This document shows, one piece after another, positions 48,101 to 57,409 of a stretch of DNA of 64,000 bases. The notes beneath the pieces were generated by a model. The model made no database searches. It was given only the letters and a program-made list of their open reading frames with translations, and was not told where the DNA came from. Every line of letters starts with the position of its first letter. Position 1 is the first letter of the stretch. Made by a program: the position numbers and the translations under genes. The DNA comes from Prorocentrum cordatum (Eukaryota > Sar > Dinophyceae > Prorocentrales > Prorocentraceae), in NCBI GenBank assembly GCA_963575745.1, contig CAUYUJ010001392.1, forward strand, positions 348,759-412,758. The letters are read 5' to 3'.

Positions 48101-51100
48101 CTGAACTGTTGAGCACCGAGTGTGTTCAAAACATTGAATAAGCATGAAACCAAGTCGTCCCTTGTTTTGAAATGACATGTTCCGTTTGATGTGAGAGAGC
48201 ACTTAGATATCAGATGCAACACGATTGAATGCTCCACGTCCGACATATGGAATCCATCATACAGAAGTGCAAGGACGTGCGAGGAGCTGAACACCCGCGG
48301 CCCGAACACGTTGAGCCAGAACGGCTCTGGGTGTAGGAAGGTGGAGGTTCGGGAAAGGAAGGCGAGAGCATTCGAAATCAATCGTAAGATGCATTGTGCA
48401 GAGAATGCCAAAGGATGCAACGGTGCATTGCCTCAGAAATCCCGATAATAAAGAGTCCTCCTATTGGTTGCGCCATAGGTTGCGCCCTGGGGCGCCCATA
48501 GGCCCATAACCCTCACGCGCCCTCACGCAATGTTATATTAACTTATATTGCGCGAAGCGCTCAGATTTTATGTCGGATAAAAACATATGTCACGCAACGC
48601 TTAGGATTTATGTCGGATAAAAAACAATCGCTGGAAGAGGTGATCGGGATCATAAGGTTTTGGGCCTGTTTGGGGAGCTCCCTGTACCTCCCCACTGATG
48701 TCCCAGCTCAGCACCCAGTACGGGAAGTGGGCCGAGCACGTGGAGAGGGCGATCTACAAACATCACGGATGCAGCGCCGTGGGGCGCATGTCGCGCAGTG
48801 CAGAGGCGCGGCTGATCGAGTGCAAGTGCACGCCGAGCGCGACGACCAGGCTGGAGCCCATTCGGGGAGCGGCAGCAGCTCTGCACTCCAGGGTCGGCAA
48901 ACTTCGGCGCCACAGCAAGCAGGCCACTGATGATCGGCGACTGCTTGCTGAGGCTGGACGGGAGCTTCGCGATCGCGCACCTGCCAAAGCCCGTCGCTGT
49001 TTCCTGGCTGGCCGAGCTGGCGCGCGCCGAAGTGCTCGGCCCCAGCGGCAGCAGCAGCGGCGACCTGCGCCGCGGCAGTCTCAGCAGCAAGCTTCAGCTC
49101 GTCCCCCTCCGTTCGTGCACCTCAGTGGGCGCCGTCCTCCAGGAGAGGACGGCGAGACCGCGCCACCTCCTGGAGGTGGGGGCTGGGGCGAGCAGTGGAG
49201 TTGCAAGGCGTTGGTTGCGGGCCTGGGTGGCGCGCACGCCATCTCGGACTGCAGTTTGGCGGCCTTCGAGGAGGCGGCCCTTGCAGCATCAGCTCGTGCC
49301 AGGCAGTCGGCGGTCCACGACTCCCCTGCGGCAGCTTCGGCAGTGGATCATCACGGAGGAGGCCGCGCCGTTGGTCTTCCGCTCCCTGCGGGAGCGGCAC
49401 TTGGCAGCATCTGAGGTCCTGGTGGGCAGCAGCATCCTGGTGCACCCCAGCGCGATCCTCGACCACAAGGCGGCCTCCTGGGAGAAGCTGTGGTCGCCCC
49501 ATCCCGTCAGGCGCGAGGAGGTCCTAGACTTGTTCGAGGACCTCCGCGAGCAGGTGCAGTACGAGGAGCTGGATCGCATCACGGTGGCCGACATCCGCAA
49601 CGCCCTCCAGCGCATGCGGCCCCAGACTGGAAGGGCGTGGACCAGCTCACGGTGCGGGACTTGGCGAGGCTGCCCGACCCTGCGCTGCAGGAGCTGGCCG
49701 ACCTCTTCGCCCCCGCAGAGCGGGCTGCTTGCTGGCCCAAGCAGCTCCCCTCGGTGCTGGGCCACGTCCTCGAGAAGAAGGGCGGCGGCGAGCGCGTCAT
49801 CGGGGTCCTCAGCATGGTCACGCGCTGCTGGAGCATGATCCGCGAGGGGGGCATGCGTGACTGGGCGAGGCGCACGGCCCCAGCCTGGGACGCCGCCGTC
49901 GCAGGCAACCCGGCGCTCCGCGAGGCCTTCGCTCGCGCCGTGAGCGAAGAGGCCTTCGCCGCCATGGGCGTCGCGTATGGCCACGGCCTGATCGACGTCC
50001 AGAAGTTCTACGACATCATGCCATGGACGGGGCTCGCTCAGGCGGCGCTCCGATGCGGGCTTCCGCCCGCAGTACTGGCGTTGGAGCTGCAGCAGTGCAT
50101 GGCGGGCAGGGTGCTCTTGCAGGACGGCATGGCCTCCCGCCTCGTGGCCCCGTCCCAGTCGGTGGTGCAGGGCGTCAGGTCGGGCACGCGTTTCGGCCGA
50201 TGCATGACGTACCACGCGCTGCAGCAGGTGGCCACAGGGACGCCCCAGCTCCTGCCCTCGCGGATCTGGGTTGACGACCTTTCGGTGTCCTCCGTGGGCA
50301 CGCGCCAGTCCGTCGTCGACGCCGTCTCGAAGGGCATCATCGACTTCGGCTCGGGCATGCAGAAGGCTGGCTTGCAGATCCCCCCCAAGAGCGTCGTCGT
50401 CTGCTCGCAGCTGGAGGACGCACGGCGCATTGCCCAGGTCGTCAAGCAGCACGGCCTCGCCGTCCAGGCGGCGAGCCACGGCGCCTGCCTCGGCGTCGAC
50501 CTTGCAGCGGGCCGCCGCCCAGCTCGCCGCACGGTCATCAAGCGCATGGGCAAGACACGCTTCGCGAATGGCCGTCTGCGAGGCATGGCCCGCGCTTCAC
50601 GGCAGTATCAGAAGTGCGGGTTCGTCGAGAAGGTCGGGCTGCAAGCGGCTGCAACCTACAGGCACGAGATCTTCGGCGTCTTCGGCAGCAGGCTTGCGGA
50701 GCTCCGCCGAAGGCTTGCATCTGTCTCTGGAGCTGCTAGGCGAGGGCGCTGCCTCACCACGCAGTTGGCCCTTCGCGCGGGCCCCCTCGATCCTGCCAGG
50801 CGCCTGCCTCGCGCCCTGGTCAAGTGCTGGTTCAAGGTCTGGAGGAGCAGCCAGGAATTGAGGAGGCGAGTGGCGCGGGCCTGGATCCCGATCCACAGTC
50901 GGCTTCGCGAGGCGGAGCTCGAGCGCAGGTCGAGACTGGTGCGAGGCCCTGTGTCCGCACTTCAGGCCCTCCTCCTGCAGCACGGCTGGGCTGGGAGCGC
51001 GTCCTGCAGGACGGATCCCGCGAGCGGTGGGCTTCCCCCGACGTGGCCAGCATCACGGGCGGCCCCTGCAAGGCTGTCCTCGGCGCGCTCGACGACTCCA

Positions 51101-54100
51101 TCCAGGAGGACGCGCGGCAGCGCGCCGCCACGCACTGGCGCGGCGCGGGCCTGGAGGCAGGCGCCGATCTGCGTTCTCTCCAGGCCCACCTGCAGCGGCT
51201 CAGGCGTCTTCCTGGAGGGCCTGCGCTCGAAGAGCTGCTCGCCACCTTCGGCGACATGGAGTGCGCCAGCTGCCCGCGATGCGGCGGCGAGGAGGAGACT
51301 CCCTTCCATCGGTACTGGAGTTGTCCTTGCAACGTCGGCAGCAAGGCCTACGACGACAGCAGCGAGCTCCTGCCCCGTGCCGCCGCGGACCAGGAGGCGC
51401 ACGCGGCCTTCTGGCTCCGCGGCATCATCCCACGCAGCTGGACTGAGGTCGCCGCCCCTCGCGATCACGACCTCTGGGCGCTCTTGGACGGCCAGCAGGC
51501 TGTCGCTCTGGCCCCTGGTGACTTGGGGCAGGGCACCGAGGAAGCCCCGTTCGTCCTCTTCGGCGACGCCAGCGGAGGACCAGAAGGGCAGGACCCTCAT
51601 CTCCGTCGCGTGGGCCCGGCAGTCGCTCGAGTTCACCTGGGCGACGGAGGTCTCGTGCAGGCAGCGTGGGGCGGCCTCAGCGGCAGCACGCAGACCGTCC
51701 ATCGAGGTGAGCTGCGGGCGCTCGTGCTCGCCGCGCAAGGCTTCCTCGGCCCCACGGTTTACATCTCGGACAACCTGGCCGTCTGCGAGGGCTGGTGGAG
51801 GCGTCGCGACCTGCATCCGCTCGGCGATGACAGCGACCTGTGGAGTCTCCTCGCGCAGACCTTCAGTAGCAGGAGCAGGCCCAGATCGGACTTCGTCGTG
51901 GAGCACGTCTATTCGCACCTGGAGATGGCCGAGGCTTTCAGGATGCGGATTCCCCCCTGGCTGGTCGTCGGCAACGTGGTTGCCGACGCCTTGGCTGGTG
52001 CAGCGGCTGATGCAGTTCGCGTCGCAGCTCCTGATCGCGCTCGCGTGCACCAGACGGAGCACATGGCCATGCTGGTCAGGAGGCGGCTGCTGCGAGCCAC
52101 CCTCGACGCCATCGCAGCGGAGAACGGCCTGGACCCTCCAGTGCGGAGAGCCAGGAGGCGGAGGCGTGCTCCCCCTGCAGCTCGCCTGGTCGCTGCCTTC
52201 AGCACGTCCCATGTGCTGGACAGCCACGGCAGCTGCACGAGGTGCAGGTGCTCATCGTCGCGATCGGCCCGCTCGCAGTGGCTGGAGGCGCGGTGCCCTG
52301 GCTTGCAGCGCGACGGGGCCCACACGCTCAAGCTGGTCGACGACGACGTGCACATCGGCGGCGGCCGCCCGCACTCCTCGCATGTGATGCGGCTGCACCA
52401 GAGTCTCGACGTTTGGTTCTGCCTGAGGTGCGGGTTCTTCACGGCGGCTGCTGGCCGCCTGCTGGGGCGAGGTCTCCGCTCGTGCTGTCCTTTGTCCCCC
52501 TCGAGGACTGGGCGAGACTACCTCCAGCGGATCGCCCGTGGTCTTTGGCCGAAGGCCGCTGGGCGGCGCCGGTTTGCCCGCGCCGAGGAGGGCATCCAGC
52601 TCGGCCCCAAGAGGCGGGCCGCCCGCCGTCGTGCCGCGCGTGCTGCCGCTGTTCGTGCCGCAGCCGCCTCGGGGCAGGCGGCCCAGCCCGTGCCGAGGGA
52701 GCTGGCGGCCCTGGGTGCTGCTCCAGCCTCCTCCGACGTCGGCGACACCCTCGCGCTGGACTGCAGCTCGGCAGACCCGAGGAGGCCAGTCCCGCTGGGA
52801 GCGGCCTCTTCGGGTCCATCGACCTCTTCTGACAGTTGGCCGCAGCCTGTGATAAATTGCGGCAGTCACGGAGATGAAGCGGCGGAGACCGCCACGAGTG
52901 GAGAGCCTGCGTCGGGCTCCCTCTCTCCTCGTCCTGATGAAGCTCGTGCTGACGCTCTACGTCGGGGCGATGGTGTCCCTCGAGCTGGCCCTCCTTTGGC
53001 AGGGGCCCCAGCCAAGAAGATGAAGGCGTTCGACGAGAAGGTCCGCTGGCTGCTCGACGCGGCCCGCGGCAAGCGTCTCAGCTCCGCCCTGGACGACGAG
53101 GCCGAGGCCCGAGTCGAGTCGACTCCTCGGGCCACTGGAGGCAGCTGCGCTGGGAAGCGCAGGCGGCTGGGCCACCCTGCTGCCGCCCTGGCCCGCCCCC
53201 GCCACGCTGAGGAGGGAGCCGCCGACGGAGCGCCGCTCGCCAAGCGGCCGCGGGCCGACGCCGTGGCCAGCGGGCCCGAGGCGGAGCGGGCCGCTGTGCT
53301 GCTCTGAGGCCGCTGGCCCTCCGCCGCCTCGCCCGCGGCCCCGCGGCCTCGGAGCCGCAACCGAGTCGCGCGCGCCTCGACGCGCGCGTCCTCGGAGCGC
53401 CCTCAACCTCAACCTCCTCCTCCTCGTCCTCCTCCTCTCCCCTCGTCCTCCTCACTTTCCGCCTCCTCTTCCTTCTCCCCCCTCCGCCTCCCCCTTCCTT
53501 CTTCCTACTTGTTCTCCTCCTCTTTCCTCCTGATACTCCCTCTCGCCTCCTCTTCCTCCTCCTCCGCCTCCTCCCCCTTCCTCCTTCCTCCTTCCTCCTG
53601 CTCCTCTTTCCTCCTTCCGCCTCCGTTTCATCCTCCTCCGCCTCTTCCTCCTCCTCCCTCCTCCTTCCTCCTTCTGCCGTCCTCCTTCCTCCTCCTCCTC
53701 CTCCTCCTCCTCCTCCTCCGCAGATTCCTCACCCCTGTTTGTGTTGTTCCTCCCTCCTATCGTCCTCAAAGGGGGCCTTTCCCTGGGTCCGAGTCCTGTT
53801 TCATCGTCGTCGACCCCCTTTTCCCCGCTTCCGCCTTCCCCTGGTCTTCTTGCTCCTCCCACTCCTTCCACTGCAGTTCCTGCTGCTGCTGTTCGTTCTC
53901 CTTCTCCTTCTTCATCCTCCTTCTGGTCCTCCTGCTCATCCTCCTGCTCACCTGCCACATCCTCCTCCTTCTCCTCCTATTACGCAGCTTCCCCTTTCCG
54001 ATTGCGCATGAGACGATGGGGTCTTTTTTGGAGTTCCAGGTCGGCTATGACACGCGTCCGCGGATAGAGTAACAATCAGCGTAATGAGAAGGGATGGGGG

Positions 54101-57100
54101 GAGGGATTGGATGTCAGATATGCAATTATCGAACCTGAATACTACTCTCCTCTCTCCCCTGATGACGTCCGGGAGATATCCGGCCCCCATCCGCGTATGA
54201 CATTTTATGCACAAGATTCCCGGGTAACGGGTTTTCGCTTGGGGTTTTCCCAAATGCTGCTCCCGCTGAAGCGCTGGCCTCATTTTCGGGATTTCGCTCG
54301 TTCCGAATCGCGCTCCCGCTGCAGCGCTGGCCTCATTTCCGCGCTTCCGCTCGTTCCGAATCGTGCTCCCGCTGCAGCGCTGGCCTTCCTTCCAAATAGG
54401 CCCCCAAATCTAGAAAATGCCCCCACGAAAGAAAACATCGGAAGTGGTTACACATTCGGTGTCGATTCGTTGACTTCCTGGGCCGCAAAAGACGTCGACA
54501 ACGGCCAGTCGTCGTTTTCAGGAAGACGTCGACGATCTTTGGATTCGTCGATTCGTCGTATTCTCAGGAAGTATTAAGCGGGAGCCCCGTTTCTGCTTTG
54601 AGAAGGCGATGTTGAAAGCAGAGCCAGCGGGTGCTCTCCATCAGCCCAGCCTTGTGTGGAACTGTCCGGGGAGCCCAAGGAGCTGGACATGGAGCCACGA
54701 CTCCAGACCGGCCCAGACCTCCCGAAGACGATCCACTTACCCTCCAAAGAACCTGGCGCCATGTCATGACATGCTGTGCGAAGTTGTGTTCTGCGCCGCT
54801 GTGCGATGCCATGCTTTGCGTTGCAATGCTTTGTGATGCAATGCTTTACTGCGCAATGCCACGCCATGCTATGGCATACTACACTCTGCCGTGCTCTTCT
54901 ACACCATGCCATGCCGTGCTCGACCATGCATCTCGTACCCTCTCGCGATCACTGCCCTGCTCGACATCCGACTGTGCGAATAGAGAGGAGATCTACGACA
55001 TGGTAGGGGATGGGAGAGAGGAGAAGGACGTCAGATATGACGCGAGCGCACCTGGTTTGTCCCCTCCCCCTCTCTCCACCCCTGGCGTGGAGGGCGCGTG
55101 CAAAGGTGCACAGCCTCCACGCTCCTCGCGTCTGCAGCCCTCGCGATTGCACCGCCACATTCGCTCACAGTCGGTCCCCAGATCCCTCCAAGGGTCCATC
55201 CTGGCCCTGTTTGTCGAGGCGGATCCACTCGTGCCGACGAGAAGCCTCTGGCGAGACCCAGAGAGGCGCCTCGGCCACCAGCCAGACGACTCGTGAATCT
55301 GCCCAGCGGCACCGCTGATGGGACAGCCATGGACAGCCCTCGTCTGCTGTTTACACCAGTGCCTCCTCCTCCCCCCAACTTCGGCCGGAAGGGCGAACAA
55401 CGCCAGGGAGCCCTGAGATGCAACGTCGCGACAAGAACAACACCGTGGGAAACGACGACCAGAGCCCCGGACCCCATCTTCTTTCTTGTGTCATTTCTCG
55501 AGACGGATTGGTCCGCCAGTGTCCCATGACCCGAATCCGTGCGAGAACGCCTTGCGTGAACAAACATGCGACGCCAAGGACGTGGTCAGCCTCGCGTGCC
55601 CGGCAGGCCTGTGGCCTCGTCCAGATTGCACTGGTGCCGTCGCAGGGTCTTCAGACGCGCTGCGCGTGAAGGCCGAGAAAACGACGAGGATGTGGAGGTG
55701 AATGAGGAGGAGGAAAGAGGAGGAGGATGAGGAAGAGGAAGAAGAGGGGGGATAAGGAGGAGGAGGAGGAGGAGGAGGAGGAGGAGGAGGAGGAGGAGGA
55801 GGAGGGGAGGGAGAACGCAGAACGCCAGGGAGGGCCGCCGTTGTCTCGACTGGCCCTCCTCCGAGCCTCTAGCTCGCCCTGGAGCTCCTCGCGCGCCAGA
55901 GGAGGCTTGGCGCCAGCGGGGCCGATCCCCGGTGCTCCTCCTCGCTCCTCCACCCCCTCCTACTCCTCCTCGATCCCCGATGCTCGATCCTCCCCCTACT
56001 CCGCGATCCTCCTCCTCCTGCTCCTGCTCCTGCCTCCTCCTCCTCCTTCTCCTCATCTTCCTCGGTCTACGATCCTCGATCCTCGATCCTCGATCCTCCT
56101 CGATCTCTTCCCGAGCCTCCAGCTCGCCCTGGAGCTCCTCGCGCGCCAGGTCGCGCCGGCGCCGCAGCTCGGCCAAACCGCTGGTGAGGAGGGCCCCCTC
56201 GCGCTCCAGCCGCTGCCGCCTCTCCAGGAGGGGGCGGTCGCCGCCCCTGGTCCTCCTCGTCCTCCTCATCCTCTAGTTGTCCTGTATCCTCCTCCTCTTC
56301 CTCGTCCTTTTTCCTCCTCTCTCCTCCTGCTCCCTCTCCTCTCTCTTCTCTCTCCTCTCTCATCGTTCCCCTCCTCCCCCCTCGTCCTCATCTTTTTCCT
56401 CCTCCTCTCTTCTGTCTTCGATCCTCTCCTCCTCCTCTTCCTCCTCCTCCTCCTCGTCTCCCCTCGTCCTCCTCACTTTCCTCCTCACTTTCCTCCTCAT
56501 TTTCCTCCTCTCTCCTCCTCCTCTCTCCTCCTCCTCTCTCCTCCTCCCCCCCCTCCTTCGTATCGGCGATATGGTGTGATCCAGGGCCCTTTTTTTACTC
56601 CGGCTCCATCTGGCCAGCTTCGAAACACCTGCAACCAAAAAGGTTGACGCCTCGCTTTTATTCACTTCCGTTTGCTTTTCGCCCGCGGACCTGCCGCCGT
56701 TTTTCCTTCCTTGGTTCGAACAGTGCGCCCACAAGTCCGAACAAGTAGGCGTCTCGTGGCGAGCCTCGTTGGAAACTCGACAGAATACGGCGTGACAGAA
56801 ACAAGAAACCGTCGGGGTGCTAAGAGGAAGCACGCACAGGGACTGCAGGGGACGAGGAAGGCGAACTGTCACGAGCGGCGAACATATCCGGATCCGCGCC
56901 CTCGCGGTCTGGATTCCGGAGCACGATCCTGCGGATAAATGATCGCACGGAGAAGTTCCGCGCGGGGCGTCCGCGAAAAAACGCCCCGTATCCGCGGGGT
57001 CGCGGCCCAGGGGCCCGGTCCGCGAGGCCACGGATACAGATTACGGATGGAGTGTTGGCCCGGGCTGGCCGCATCTCCTCCTCCCGCGTGGTTTAGGATG

Positions 57101-57349
57101 CAACTCCAAAAAATTTAAATTCAGCATCGGCGCTGGTAAATCCACGATGAAAAACCAACCGAGTCTGGCACACTCTGGCTTCATCCGGCTTCATAGCCCT
57201 CAGTCGTTCTGACGAAAGCCTCACAAGAATCGCTTCCTAACCCTAGGCGCTGGGGAGCAGCACCGTCTTACTTTCGACGGCCACCGCTGATGGCGAGGCA
57301 AAAAGCTGGAGCTGGCCTGGGACGCCCGGGCGAACGCGGGAAAAGCACA

Positions 57350-57409
<60 letters not shown>

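Larger units (their letters stand above)
43209..48420 (-). pseudogene. Transposase-like gene of the DNA transposon (frame-broken or multi-exon)
   Basis: Four consecutive minus-strand open segments (48420-47059, 47080-46307, 46338-44203, 43637-43209) read as one protein of up to about 1,500 residues. Segment 1 has an N-terminal helical part, a Lys/Ala-rich basic stretch, VHVCAVDACF (candidate first Asp) and FSSDQGGDEKS (candidate second Asp). Segment 2 continues with FCLDHIDALIT, a CxxH motif as in many DDE transposases with RNase-H fold, and PLKGRWSSIF. Segment 3 is acidic with a helical start. Segment 4 has a PHD/RING-like zinc finger. Breaks: a frameshift near 47075 and one intron or shift near 46338-46378. 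Transposase identity rests on these motifs and position. Confidence 0.5.
36640..48694. mobile_element. 12,055-bp DNA transposon inserted in the LINE
   Basis: Flanked by 9-bp direct repeats CTGATGTCC. Termini are inverted: left TGGGGACGTCCA, right complement TGGGGAGGTACA (10 of 12 match). Skipping 36640-48703 joins LINE endonuclease and RT parts in one frame (GGALMS + QLSTQYGKW). Cargo, all minus strand: a transposase-like gene, a 1,043-residue unknown protein and a 66-residue coiled-coil ORF. Both ends are AT-rich and share TTTATGT and CACGCAA motifs. A 9-bp duplication fits Mutator-like elements, 8 bp would fit hAT; superfamily is open. Confidence 0.65.
33685..53400 (+). mobile_element. LINE (non-LTR retrotransposon), interrupted by a 12-kb DNA transposon
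   Basis: Plus-strand element with ORF1, endonuclease (EEP), reverse transcriptase, RNase H and a C-terminal Cys motif in the usual order. Left part 33.7-36639, right part 48704-53.4 kb; the parts share CTGATGTCC at the break and read through in frame. Outer ends are approximate, set by the CTC-rich flanks. The right part carries at least three frameshifts, so this copy is probably dead (or the assembly has indels). Confidence 0.75.
33324..55850 (-). other. Giant intron (22.5 kb) with inverted-repeat ends and nested transposons
   Basis: Minus-strand donor GGCCA|GTCGAG at 55850 and acceptor GCTCCAG| at 33324. The ends are inverted copies: plus-strand 33324-33356 (CTGGAGCAACGGCGGCCCTC..GGCGTTCTGC) and the complement of 55818-55850 (GTCGAGACAACGGCGGCCCT..GGCGTTCTGC). 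The flanking coiled-coil exons join in phase. Inside: CTC-rich tract, LINE, DNA transposon, LINE remainder, CTC-rich tract, then 54-55.7 kb of minor repeats. Confidence 0.55.

Noticed and set aside
50962-52227. Long minus-strand and third-frame ORFs across the LINE RT/RNase H region
   Set aside because: RT, zinc knuckle and RNase H motifs are all on the plus strand; the others are shadows.
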